A stretch of DNA of 64,000 bases from Pelosinus baikalensis (GTDB lineage Bacteria > Bacillota > Negativicutes > DSM-13327): contig NZ_JAJHJB010000009.1 of the NCBI RefSeq assembly GCF_020819555.1, positions 1 through 64,000 on the forward strand. The letters are read 5' to 3'. This document shows, piece by piece, positions 1-8,129 of the stretch (positions are counted from its first letter, which is position 1; every line of letters starts with the position of its first letter). The position numbers were made by a program, and so were the translations under genes. The notes under the pieces are model-generated. The model had not been told where the DNA came from, made no database searches, and was given only the letters and a program-made list of their open reading frames with translations.

Positions 1-300
1 ATAATTATATGATAAATTCCGCTTTTACTTTTCTTTCTTGCTGTTCTTGGCATTATTTTCACCCCCAGCTTTATCTTATTGCGTAGTTATATGGTTGTCA
101 ATAACCCCGTCCCCCTGACATCTTCACTAACAGTCAACCTTAGTCAGTGAATTGGCTAAGGCTGGCTTAAGTTTTTTCTATATCATTAAACACATTCAAG
201 TAATCAAGAACCGAAAATCAAATAAACAAACGTGATTTCAGAATCACCTTAAACCTTAGAAGCATCTAAAACAGCTAATTAGTACAAAACTATTGACATA
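1..300. repeat. Intergenic repeat-bearing stretch
   Basis: No gene is seen here. Positions 138-161 can pair as an imperfect hairpin (CCTTAG...CTAAGG), and the part around 231-285 closely matches positions 11640-11685 (both contain CAGAATCACCT and TAGAAGCA). It therefore looks like one copy of a dispersed intergenic repeat that recurs several times in this window. Confidence 0.5.
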
Positions 301-1202
301 TTAAGCCTCTTTAAAAACTTTTTTCTTTTCAAAAACGCGTAGTTCGCTAATTAAGATACCAGCTATAATTAACATGCAGCCAACCATTTGTTTTTGTGTT
401 AATATCTCTCCTAACATAAAATATGCTCCAATCCAAGCAAAGACCGGTTCTAATAAAAATATAATAGCAGTACGAGTTGTTGTAACATAACGCTGCATAG
501 TATTTTGTATAAGGAAGCCGAGTGCAGTTCCTGGAATTGAGGTAATGGCCATTGCAACATACATATCATGTTCAAAACTAGTAGGCATAACTTCAAATAC
601 TAATCCACAAATCACTCCGAGAGCAGCTACTATACCAATTTGAAAAGTAGCTAATGCTACCGGATCTATGTTTGATACATAGTAGCCTATTAAAACAATA
701 TGAAATGAAAGTGCAATAGCACATAATAAAGTATAAATATCTCCAAAATTAAGTCTTAATTCAGCATTTAGAGCCAGCAAGGCTAACCCTACCATAGAAC
801 TAATAATCCCAAGCATAGTAGTAATATTCGGACGTTTTTGCCCCCACCACTGCCCTACTATAGGTACTAAAACTACTGATAGTCCAGTAATGAAACCCGA
901 GTTAGAGGCTGTAGTATATTGCAATCCTATTGTTTGAAAGGCATAGCTAGCAAACAGTACGGTACCTATCAATGATGCTATCTTAAGTCCTGAAGTTGAA
1001 TTTTTGCTAAACGTTTATTGTAGATTATTCCCCAAAAAACAAAAGCTATTGAAAATCGTATACCAATGAACCAAAATGGCCCAACACTAGCTAGCGCATT
1101 CTTTGTCAAAACAAACGAAATGCCCCAAATCACGGTTACGGCCACTAATAACACATTGGCAAGTATAGAATAATCTGGCACGATATTCGTTTTTTTCAAC
1201 AC
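301..1202 (-). pseudogene. EamA/DMT-family transporter, frameshifted
   Basis: Two open frames together match one EamA (drug/metabolite transporter) protein of about 300 residues. The 5' piece (978-1202) gives the first 74 residues with two membrane segments and the motif VIWGISFVLTK. The 3' piece (301-972) gives the remaining helices and ends in a Lys-rich tail. At about 965-980 the first frame ends in LQDLR-stop, while the next frame reads LKIASLIGTV without a gap, so the break is one missing base. EamA proteins export small metabolites across the inner membrane; the substrate cannot be told. It could be a true pseudogene or a sequencing error. A ribosome site (GGAGGAAGAG) lies before the start at 1202. 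Confidence 0.8.
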
Positions 1203-1387
1203 TCTTCCTCCTCAACTAGAAATATTAGCAGTAGTTTGATTTTCAATAATACAATCAAATATATTTTAAAACTCTTTTTTATTAGCTTCAAATTCTAGAT
1301 TAATCATATCTATTAATGATTGTGTACCATATAGATGAAAAAAGCGCCAATTTTTTATAACCTAAAGACTATTATAATACTTTTGAT

Positions 1388-1413
1388 TGCCCATTCATTA
1401 AAGAGTGGGCAAC
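1388..1413 (-). terminator. Hairpin downstream of the transglutaminase gene
   Basis: The inverted repeat TTGCCCA...TGGGCAA has a 12-base loop and lies 60 bases past the stop of the minus-strand gene at 1472. The U-run is weak, so termination is only likely. Confidence 0.4.
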
Positions 1414-1471
1414 TTTACATAGAATGGAATCTGTTGATCTAATTTATCGGATACTGTAATACCTAACTTAT

Positions 1472-2101
1472 CTATAGCTCTGAAGGCAAGTTTTGGATTA
1501 ACTCACTAATAATCTTACTTTTTTTTAAACTTTCAACAGTTCTCTTATTGGGATTCGCATAAATTATCAATCCGTCAGTTTCGCCCAATTCCTCTCTAAT
1601 AGGAAAGGCCAATTTTTCACCTTCAATGCAAAATTGAGCATTAACACAGGGGTTATTTCCACGTGCGTCTATTCTTATCCACTTTTTTATATCCTTAAGA
1701 TATACTGCACATAAGGCATGTAAGACAAGCCGCCTTGGAGTTTCAGCGTCATTCAGGATAAGTTTTTGATAACAGAAACCAGCAGGAATCTCTAAGTATC
1801 TTAAAATTGCCACCAGCAAATGGGATTTTGCATAACATATCCCTTGCCTTTGTATTAGAACTTCTGATGCTTTAGAAGTAACGATTTGCCCACTAATATC
1901 GAATGAATGAGGTATTTCATCACGTACATATTCATATACCCTTTTAACTATTTCCACTTCATCAAGAATTCCTGCTGACAGACTGTCTCCAATATGCATT
2001 ATAAATTCATTTTCATAGTCGAGTATATCAGAGTTCTTAAGATATTCACTAATATTATCCATTTCCAATATTAATTCAATCTCGTGTTTTGCAATATTCA
2101 A
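1472..2101 (-). CDS. Transglutaminase-like superfamily protein
   Basis: A protein of about 209 residues with the transglutaminase-like cysteine-protease core. The candidate triad is visible: Cys in QGICYAKS (about residue 89), His in LHALCAVY (about 128) and Asp in IRIDARGN (about 145). Bacterial members of this fold are mostly peptidases, amidases or amide-exchange enzymes; the substrate is unknown. There is no signal peptide, so it is probably cytoplasmic. The longer reading starts at a TTG at 2119, but GGGGAGG stands 7 bases before the TTG at 2101, so I take 2101 as the start. It is monocistronic, with a gap of more than 100 bases on each side. Confidence 0.75.
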   Translation of the reverse strand: MNIAKHEIELILEMDNISEYLKNSDILDYENEFIMHIGDSLSAGILDEVEIVKRVYEYVRDEIPHSFDISGQIVTSKASEVLIQRQGICYAKSHLLVAILRYLEIPAGFCYQKLILNDAETPRRLVLHALCAVYLKDIKKWIRIDARGNNPCVNAQFCIEGEKLAFPIREELGETDGLIIYANPNKRTVESLKKSKIISELIQNLPSEL

Positions 2102-2233
2102 GGATATTCCTCCCCGCAATAATTCCTTTCAACCAATGGGTGAATTGTACAGTCATTAGAAGGATTGCTATATAGGTATTAGACATTTCTCATTGTGTCC
2201 ATATGGTTTTCAGGATTTTCATATTCACGTATT

Positions 2234-3439
2234 TTATAAGACTCTCTTCAATACAGTAGAGATTATTTGCAACATATCATCTATTTCTGTTGCTGAGACA
2301 ATTAATGGTGGCATTAAACGTATAGTAGAAGGTTGAGGCGAATTAATGATCAAACCTTCTTTAAAACACTCAAAAGCAATTTCGCTTCCTTTAGCTGTTG
2401 GTAAATCAAAGGCGATTAGCAATCCTTTTCCACGAATATCTTTTAGATTAAATTCGGTTTTCAGTTTATTTAACTTTTTAAGAATATAATTACCTTGTAC
2501 TTGAGCATTCGTCGCAAGGTCTTTTGCAATTACTTCCTTCACAACTGCCATCCCCACAGCCATGGCAAGGGGTTGACCCGAATAGGTTCCTCCTTGGTCC
2601 CCAGCTTCAAATATATTAAACTTCTCCTTGGTTAACAAAGCTGATAGAGGAAACCCTCCTCCAATTCCTTTTGCTAGCGTCATTATATCAGGCTTAATTC
2701 CGTAATGTTCATAGGCAAATAGTGTTCCAGTCCTGCCAATCCCCGTTTGAACTTCATCAAATATGAGTAGAATACTCTGCTCCTCGCATATTTTGCGAAC
2801 TGCTTTAATGTAATTTTCTTCGACTTCAAAAACTCCACCTTCACCCTGAATTGGTTCCAGCATAATTGCACATGTATTAGGGTTTATGGCTTTAGATAGT
2901 GCAGCAATATCATTTAAAGGAACATGTTTAAATCCTGAAACTTTTGGCTCAAACAGACTTTCCCACTTTTTTTTGCCAGTAGCTGACATAGTTGCAAGGG
3001 TGCGTCCATGGAAACTATTGATTGTTGTAATAATCTCATAAGCGCCATTACGATATAAAGAACCATATTTTCGTGCCAGCTTAATAGCACCTTCATTCGC
3101 CTCAGCGCCGCTACTGCCAAAGAAAACTCTATCAAAACAGGAAGACTCTGTAAGTAGTTTTGCAAATTGAATCATGGGTTTGTTGTAAAATGAGGGACTT
3201 GCATTTACTAATTCACGACTTTGTTGTTCTAGTGCCTTTGTAATAACAAGGGGACAGTGACCTAAACATGTGACCGCCCAACCTCCAATAAAATCTAAGT
3301 ACTGTTTACCATTTGTGTCCCATAAGAACATCCCATCCCCTCGTTCCATTATGACATCAGGTCTGGCAGTAGTAAATAAAATAGATTGTTCCCCTTCATT
3401 GAGAAACTCTTTTGTACTTGTAATTAAATCATTATCCAT
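2234..3439 (-). CDS. Class III aminotransferase, acetylornithine aminotransferase type
   Basis: This 401-residue protein is full length for the ArgD/GabT fold-type I PLP aminotransferases. Visible features are the phosphate-binding SSGAEANEGAIK (109-120), SFHGRT (142-147), the PLP-contacting Asp in LLIFDEVQTG (228), the Schiff-base lysine in LAKGIGGG (257) and a C-terminal RLMPPL segment. The closest type is acetylornithine/ornithine-family aminotransferase, which moves an omega-amino group to 2-oxoglutarate. No arg or lys genes lie nearby, so the physiological substrate is open. The start has CAGGAGGG 5 bases upstream. Confidence 0.85.
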   Translation of the reverse strand: MDNDLITSTKEFLNEGEQSILFTTARPDVIMERGDGMFLWDTNGKQYLDFIGGWAVTCLGHCPLVITKALEQQSRELVNASPSFYNKPMIQFAKLLTESSCFDRVFFGSSGAEANEGAIKLARKYGSLYRNGAYEIITTINSFHGRTLATMSATGKKKWESLFEPKVSGFKHVPLNDIAALSKAINPNTCAIMLEPIQGEGGVFEVEENYIKAVRKICEEQSILLIFDEVQTGIGRTGTLFAYEHYGIKPDIMTLAKGIGGGFPLSALLTKEKFNIFEAGDQGGTYSGQPLAMAVGMAVVKEVIAKDLATNAQVQGNYILKKLNKLKTEFNLKDIRGKGLLIAFDLPTAKGSEIAFECFKEGLIINSPQPSTIRLMPPLIVSATEIDDMLQIISTVLKRVL

Positions 3440-3772
3440 AAAAATCCCTCCTGGTAAAAAATTCTATTGCATAATTATACAATATTTCAGGATATAAATA
3501 CAACAATGTTCTAGTTTTTTTTACTAATCCCAAGGAAGCGACTTTTTATTGACGTTGGTTTGCTATTTTTGATATCTCACTTGAACTAATTCTTTACCTC
3601 TTGTAATTAACTTCGAGTTAGGAAATCGATATGGTACAAATAATGAACAATCTTAAACCTGAAATAAGTGAGTTCTTAATGATGAAAGTAAAAATATAAC
3701 TGCTTTATATTTCCTTAAATTAGTACTAGTTAAAAGCTCTTATATCTTTTTACACGGAAGTAAACATTCTGT

Positions 3773-3955
3773 TCATTTGTCTGTCCTATATTTTTCAAAG
3801 GTTTCGTCACTGATAGGCAAGAAGAATACAGGTACATCCACCTTTAATACGTCTGCGATAGCGAGAAGAAAGTCCAAATCCTTGACTGACCAAATACCAG
3901 TTGCTAAGTCTTTGTCCGCTACTGCGGTGTTGCCGGACAATTTTAGTCCATTGAT
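3773..3955 (-). pseudogene. Xre-type regulator remnant (C-terminal part)
   Basis: The minus strand stays open and reads a plausible protein tail containing LDFLLAIADVLKVDVPVFFLP followed by a short acidic and basic end and a stop. This resembles the last helix of Xre/Cro-type DNA-binding domains, where a LLxIAxxLxVxxxxFF pattern is usual. No start or upstream helix-turn-helix is present, and a stop lies just upstream. I read it as a decayed fragment; identity is moderate to weak. Confidence 0.35.
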
Positions 3956-3979
3956 TTAATCGGTTTAGTATGTACAAAA

Positions 3980-4006
3980 AAAGTATCAGTAATATCCTGA
4001 TACTTT
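3980..4006 (-). terminator. Terminator of the CMD-family gene
   Basis: The stem AAAGTATCAG...CTGATACTTT with a 7-base loop is followed on the minus strand by a T-rich run. It lies 20 bases past the stop of the gene at 4026. A related GTATCAG hairpin ends the hydrolase gene at 28974. Confidence 0.7.
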
Positions 4007-4025
4007 GGTTATTTTCTCTATTTAT

Positions 4026-4361
4026 TTATGCCATTAATTCTTGTAATTTATCAAAAGCAAATCTAGCGTTCGGATAAGTAATAGAACCTCCAGCAATTAC
4101 ACCAATTTTGATAGCTTCAACAATTTCGCTGAAATTTGCTTTTGCATTTAAACAACCTTCCAAATGGTATAAAATACATTCATTACATCTAGTTGCAAGT
4201 GAGATGGCCAAACCCATAAGTTCTTTATGCTTCTTACTAATTGCTCCATCTGCATACACTTTATCATCCAGCTTACCAAATTCAGCAAAGAAAGAATCTG
4301 CTTCAACCATCACTTTATTATATTGCAGTCGATATTCTTTCATTTCTTCTACCGTCAACAT
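4026..4361 (-). CDS. Carboxymuconolactone decarboxylase (AhpD-like) family protein
   Basis: This 111-residue helical protein contains CNECILYH (Cys59, Cys62, His66), the CxxCxxxH motif of AhpD-like peroxidase/disulfide reductases of the CMD family. Such proteins shuttle thiol redox equivalents; a decarboxylase role needs different residues. The reading frame extends 7 codons upstream, but GGGGGGG ends 3 bases before the ATG at 4361, so that ATG is preferred. A terminator hairpin follows, so it is a single-gene unit. Confidence 0.8.
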   Translation of the reverse strand: MLTVEEMKEYRLQYNKVMVEADSFFAEFGKLDDKVYADGAISKKHKELMGLAISLATRCNECILYHLEGCLNAKANFSEIVEAIKIGVIAGGSITYPNARFAFDKLQELMA

Positions 4362-4410
4362 AATCCCCCCCCAAAAAACCAATAATTCATTTATTATATT
4401 ACTTAATTAT

Positions 4411-4969
4411 TCAACATACGTAACTATATCCCTTTTTTAATGGCTTTATGGGGAAACCCAGAATTTTTTGTACAATTTGCCCATCTGTATATATAAAATC
4501 TTTCTTCAATATACCTCCACAATTTATAATAGTTTTTCTCGAAGCCTCATTGTCTTTATAGCAAACAAGCATGACTTTTTCTAAGCCCAGCTGTTTGCAA
4601 TACTTCAACGCTAACTTGAGAATCTCTGTAGCATATCCTTTCTTTCTTTCAGAAGGTCACACACCATAACCTATATTTCCGCCATAGAGGTTCAGATACT
4701 CATTTAGTGTATGTCTGATATCAAGCATACCTACAATCTTACTATCGCGTTTGCGAAGAGCAAAAAACGTGGTTGAAACTACCCAATCGGGATTTACTGT
4801 CTGTTTGAATTATTTTTTACTCGCTCTAACCAATCATCATATGAATCTGTGTTGTCAAAAAGAGAGCTTCCATGCAGCTCATACTCTTGATTATCGAAAT
4901 GTCTCTTTTATATTCAAGTGCTGCAAATTCAAGTTCTTTACTAGGCAGCAATAATTCAAGTTCATTCAT
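4411..4969 (-). pseudogene. GNAT N-acetyltransferase, multiply broken
   Basis: The pieces read in order as one GNAT enzyme. It begins MNELELLLPS at 4969 after AAGGTG, shifts frame near 4900 into an EYELHGSSLF frame, shifts again near 4800 into NPDWVVSTTFFALRKR, and then meets an in-frame TGA near 4656, where GVRPSER is expected for the acetyl-CoA-binding loop. The tail (4411-4608) is open. Two frameshifts and one nonsense change make a true pseudogene far more likely than a sequencing error. Confidence 0.75.
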
Positions 4970-5012
4970 AAAATCACCTTCTCATTGGATAGTTCCTAAA
5001 TGGCATATCTGC

Positions 5013-5414
5013 CTATAAGTTCCCCATAACCATGCCAATCTTCATGCCATCAAAGAAGCCCTTGTTATAGTGCATATAGGTAGCCGATACGATTAACTCA
5101 GTAACGGCTTCACTTACTTTTTCCGACTGCCCTTCTAATAGTTGATCTACTTGCTCCATAAGCCTTGTGTATTCACTTAAGTCACCATCTTGCAACTTCT
5201 TTTCGATTTTCTCTTGGCGCATAAAAATGAATTCCTGCCAATCCCGTAACGCATCGCCTTTATCCATCCATTGCCCAGTGATCATACTTCTAATGGGTAC
5301 ATTGATCTCCATGCTCCCCTTTTGATTTTGAGGCAGAAGTTCTTCCCGTTGATCTGTCAAACTCCTTTGACAGCGCCGGCTTTTCCTCTTTCTCTGCACT
5401 TTTATTGCTACCAT
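5013..5414 (-). CDS. Hypothetical protein, 133 residues
   Basis: I do not recognise the family with certainty. The N-terminal third is rich in Lys/Arg and Gln, the middle is an acidic, helical, possibly coiled segment (KIEKKLQDGDLSEYTRLMEQ) and the C-terminus ends in GFFDGMKIGMVMG. Short Firmicute proteins of the DUF6809 type end in a similar GFxxGxxxG pattern, but this is only a resemblance. The start is supported by GGGGGG 6 bases upstream. A strong inverted repeat (5444-5459 with 5472-5487) sits in its leader and could affect expression. Confidence 0.55.
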   Translation of the reverse strand: MVAIKVQRKRKSRRCQRSLTDQREELLPQNQKGSMEINVPIRSMITGQWMDKGDALRDWQEFIFMRQEKIEKKLQDGDLSEYTRLMEQVDQLLEGQSEKVSEAVTELIVSATYMHYNKGFFDGMKIGMVMGNL

Positions 5415-5443
5415 TTATATCCCCCCATATTCCTACTGCATGG

Positions 5444-5487
5444 GGCTTCCTCTATTCCTCTAGTTACATATAGGAATAGGGGAAGCC
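5444..5487. promoter_or_regulatory. Strong inverted repeat in leader of the 133-residue gene
   Basis: Arms of 16 bases (GGCTTCC...TATTCCT with AGGAATA...GGAAGCC) around a 12-base loop, about 30 bases upstream of the start at 5414 and about 25 bases past the end of the ncRNA terminator at 5521. No U-run follows, so it is more likely a leader or processing structure than a terminator. Confidence 0.4.
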
Positions 5488-5511
5488 AGCACACAGCGAG
5501 TGTAATGGGAG

Positions 5512-5772
5512 AAATTAAAAAGCCCATGCGAGGTTTTTTAAACCTACACATGCGCTTTGCTTCGTCTTGATTGCATGCAGACGCTCAGCTTCTGCCAGAA
5601 CTACAATCCTACTATCCCGAACATACCATCCCTTGTTTTCAGGGAAAGTTCACGGTATAATAAATTGTCGTCGTAGACAGGTAACTGTTACGTGTAGGTG
5701 CTTGTACCACCTGCTCGTGCCTGAGAGTGTTACAGCACTCTTAGGACACGGCGACTTTTTAATTTCCACCTA
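5512..5772 (-). ncRNA. Candidate structured small RNA, about 260 nt
   Basis: A minus-strand unit with promoter and terminator but no credible protein. The -35 TTGCAA (5801-5806), a 16-base spacer and the -10 TATAAT (5779-5784) predict a start near 5772. A GC-rich hairpin (5521-5556) followed by TTTTTAATTT ends it near 5512. Between them are several nested stems: GTCG/CGAC closes a branched 5' domain with GAGTG/CACTC and AGGTG/CACCT hairpins, then ATACC/GGTAT encloses CCCT/AGGG, then GATTG/CAATC encloses GCAGA/TCTGC. I could not match it to SRP RNA, 6S RNA, tmRNA or RNase P by their known core motifs. Confidence 0.55.
5668..5760 (+). ncRNA. Candidate antisense RNA, about 93 nt
   Basis: On the plus strand TTGTTT (5633-5638), a 17-base spacer and TATAAT (5656-5661) predict a start near 5668. 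The product would fold with GTCG at its 5' end pairing with CGAC at 5752-5755, directly followed by TTTTT, so the closing stem doubles as a terminator. The predicted RNA is fully complementary to the 5' domain of the minus-strand RNA. Expression is inferred, not shown. Confidence 0.45.
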
Positions 5773-5867
5773 TTTCTAATTATATTACTTTTCTTTGGGA
5801 TTGCAAGCAAAAAGTACTGTGAAAAATCAGCTCTTACAGTAAGACTTATGCCTGCTACACCATGGAA

Positions 5868-5895
5868 GGGACACAGGGACAGGTTCCTTGTCCCA
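5868..5895. repeat. GGGACA...TGTCCC hairpin repeat
   Basis: The palindromic GGGACAGG-type element is also present at 15986-16010 and 33584-33602, with a half-type version in tandem at 10849-10892. Such GGGACAGGTTCC...TGTCCC elements resemble REP sequences associated in other Firmicutes with Y1-type (RAYT) transposases; none is seen in this window. Confidence 0.55.
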
Positions 5896-5944
5896 ATTAA
5901 AAACGATCGTTCTAAATTGTCTTATTTTATCGGTATGTCAACTA

Positions 5945-5999
5945 AAAGAGAAGCTGCCCATAAATTTACTAACTAAGTTATTATGGGTAGCTTCTCTTT
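5945..5999. repeat. AAGAGAAGCT...AGCTTCTCTT hairpin repeat
   Basis: Arms of 19 bases with one mismatch and a 17-base loop. A sequence-related hairpin with similar downstream flank (a run containing TTTTACCA) stands at 35231-35286, and a left arm only at about 41414. This marks a dispersed repeat, possibly also a bidirectional terminator. Confidence 0.5.
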
Positions 6000-6240
6000 A
6001 TAAATGCTAAATCCTTCTATATCTTCACATTATAAGTATTATTTTACCAGCAAGTTTCTTTTCTAGGTTTCTTGTCAATCTGCAGTTGCTTTTATCCCAA
6101 TAAGAATTATAGTTTAGGACTCTTAATTCTTCCATCTCTCGGGGTAAACAACTGTCCCTTTTCCCATACATAAGTTACCTGCCTTAACACCTCTTAACTT
6201 TCCTTCATGACATGCCACGGTGTGTGCAAATAGATAATAT

Positions 6241-6289
6241 AGATAATGATGTAAATAACCTTAACTAATGGTTATTTACATCATTATCT
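6241..6289. repeat. Perfect 20-bp inverted repeat
   Basis: Positions 6241-6260 and 6270-6289 are perfect inverted complements with a 9-base loop. The following bases (CTTCGAAGCAAAATT) recur after the smaller hairpin at 13259-13292, so this is one copy of the dispersed family described in the findings. It could also serve as terminator for the flavoprotein gene ending at 6325. Confidence 0.6.
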
Positions 6290-6324
6290 AACTTCGAAGC
6301 AAAATTCACTGGAATGCGCTAATT

Positions 6325-6906
6325 TTATAATCTTCCATGAATTTTTTTTAACAACCACCCCATATTTTCTCCAATATTTTTCATATTGGCCATTCCTTCT
6401 TGGTCTTGCTCCACTTCACCAATCGAATTGCCATAAACCATGTTCCAGTAAGTTGAGCCTACAAGAAACATTTCTTTACTATGCAAAAAATGATTTAAGG
6501 TATCAAAAGCGCTAATCGCGCCACCACGACGAGCAGTAATGACTGCAGCTCCAACCTTATATTTCAATAGCCCTTTATTAGCAGCTAGCACCATACTAGC
6601 CCGATCAATTAATGCCTTTATCTGTGAAGTTACTCCTGCAGAGTATACTGGAGAGCCAAGAATAATCCCATCTGCTGCGACCATTTTTCCCAAACAAACA
6701 TTAAAAAAGTCATCCGTAAAAATACATTGCTTATTCTTTTGTTTCATACAAGCTCCACAAGCGGTACAGCCTCTTATATTTTGACCGGACAATGAAATCA
6801 TTTCCGTATCAATTCCTTGCCGGTTCAGTTCATTAAACATGGTTTGAATTAATATTGCCGTATTGCCACCTTTACGAGGACTTCCGTTAATGCCAATCAC
6901 TTTCAT
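6325..6906 (-). CDS. Iron-sulfur flavoprotein / FMN-dependent NADPH reductase family
   Basis: This 193-residue protein has a flavodoxin-like fold. GSPRKGGNT (8-16) is the FMN phosphate loop, and GSPVYS contacts the isoalloxazine ring. Cys47, Cys50, Cys53 and Cys61 form a CX2CX2CX7C pattern, the compact cluster motif of iron-sulfur flavoproteins (Isf) of anaerobes, which reduce oxygen or peroxide or act as redox carriers. The start is supported by GGGAGA upstream. A fragment of a flavin reductase gene lies immediately upstream on the same strand, so the locus may once have been a small flavin operon. Confidence 0.85.
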   Translation of the reverse strand: MKVIGINGSPRKGGNTAILIQTMFNELNRQGIDTEMISLSGQNIRGCTACGACMKQKNKQCIFTDDFFNVCLGKMVAADGIILGSPVYSAGVTSQIKALIDRASMVLAANKGLLKYKVGAAVITARRGGAISAFDTLNHFLHSKEMFLVGSTYWNMVYGNSIGEVEQDQEGMANMKNIGENMGWLLKKIHGRL

Positions 6907-6996
6907 AACTTATTATCTCCCATTGTTTATCATTCTATCATTAAATCCATCATAAATCGCATTAAAACCTAACAAACTTATATTCTAATTAATCAC

Positions 6997-7236
6997 TTAC
7001 AGTTTTTGTTAACGTTTTGCATACTCATTCCAATAGACCAACATTGAGTAATAGGTTCTCCGAGCTTTCTAATTCTATATTCTTTATTACTTTTTTATTC
7101 CCTGATTAGAATAATGCCCTTTCCCTAAACTTATAGAAAGCGTAGTATAGTTAATTATTCCTACATTTGCAATCGTAATATATTTTGGTTTCCCATCTAC
7201 TTCAGTGCCAATTATTACAATCGGATAAAAATATTC
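6997..7236 (-). pseudogene. Flavin reductase family remnant with internal deletion
   Basis: The upstream piece reads EYFYPIVIIGTEVDGKPKY and then VGIINYTTLSISLGKGHYSN, typical of the N-terminal half of flavin reductase-domain proteins, and stops after NQGIKK. A second piece in another frame reads RKLGEPITQCWSIG, the usual C-terminal end of that family. The middle of the domain is missing and there is no start codon. Clear gene relic. Confidence 0.65.
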
Positions 7237-7359
7237 GTGTCATATACCAATAAGGAATTTATAATTTGTAGTAAGTATAAGGAAAAAGATATTGCTGCCT
7301 TTTTTAGTTGATGAACAATATGAAGCTAGCGAAGTAACTGTTCTTCACAATATTGTTCA

Positions 7360-7758
7360 TTATCCCACTATAAACTTGACCGCATCTTCATAACATTTAA
7401 CTTTCTTCACCGTAAAATACTTCATGAATTCTTTCGTCCACATGTCCATCTCTTCTTCTATTTCATTTACTTCATTCATGATAAATACAACATTTTTACA
7501 ATCTGTATTTGACATAGCTGGAAGCAATACAGAAAATCCCCATTCTATATCTTCTTTTTCATCTTCAAATCCATTTTTTGCATCTACAACAAAATTACTA
7601 TTCGGGTGTTTCTTAAGCAATTCCAAAGCAAATGTTGTTGGATCTCTATAGTCATCATAGCAGCAGAATTTTTTCCATGTAAGAAATACTATATTGTCTT
7701 CTGCCATATATTTTACATTACTAAATTCTGAATCATATTCATTCTTCTCTATATTCAT
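7360..7758 (-). CDS. Hypothetical protein, 132 residues, possible STAS-like fold
   Basis: No family is recognised with confidence. The sequence alternates beta strands and helices (VKYMAEDNIVFLTWKKF, then NSNFVVDAKNGF, then KNVVFIMNE) and ends in an amphipathic helix; this pattern resembles SpoIIAA-like/STAS-type small domains, but there is no diagnostic motif. It is acidic and soluble, without signal peptide. GAAAGGGG 6 bases before the ATG supports the start. An inverted repeat (GAACAATAT...ATATTGTTC, about 7311-7350) just after the stop probably terminates it. Confidence 0.6.
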   Translation of the reverse strand: MNIEKNEYDSEFSNVKYMAEDNIVFLTWKKFCCYDDYRDPTTFALELLKKHPNSNFVVDAKNGFEDEKEDIEWGFSVLLPAMSNTDCKNVVFIMNEVNEIEEEMDMWTKEFMKYFTVKKVKCYEDAVKFIVG

Positions 7759-8129
7759 GTATTTTCCCCTTTCTGTCTTGGATTAAGTTAATAACTTTTC
7801 ATCACTAGCAATAAACATAGATAAGCTCATTGCCCTCCAATTAGAAAACTGCCTTAACTTTTTTACGATTCCGATGTAACTTTTAAATAAATTATACCAC
7901 TATATTCCATATAATTACTACTTTTTGTAATAATTTTCAGTGCTGCTATTATTACTGCTCAGAAGAAGATATAGTGTAATATTCATCAATAGCAGTATTA
8001 AAATACTTTGTTTAACTGAGAGTAAATCCCTTGATATCGCAATGCTCTTTGTCACATATCGTTTAGAAGTAAACTTCCCAAATCATGTCGTAGCTGATTC
8101 CATCATAGTCATGAGTTACTATATTTAAT
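7759..8129. other. Intergenic, no gene recognised
   Basis: About 370 bases of AT-rich sequence. The minus strand at 7935-8128 contains short runs that look protein-like but are broken by stops; nothing can be named. Confidence 0.3.

Noticed and set aside
5512..5772. Assignment as SRP RNA, 6S RNA, tmRNA or RNase P
   Set aside because: The core motifs of these RNAs (for example the SRP GGAAGGAAGCAG loop) are not present on either strand, so the locus is left unnamed.
5567..5779. 70-residue plus-strand open frame over the RNA locus
   Set aside because: Arg/Ser/Leu-rich product without domain; the region has promoter, hairpin and terminator signals that fit non-coding RNA better.
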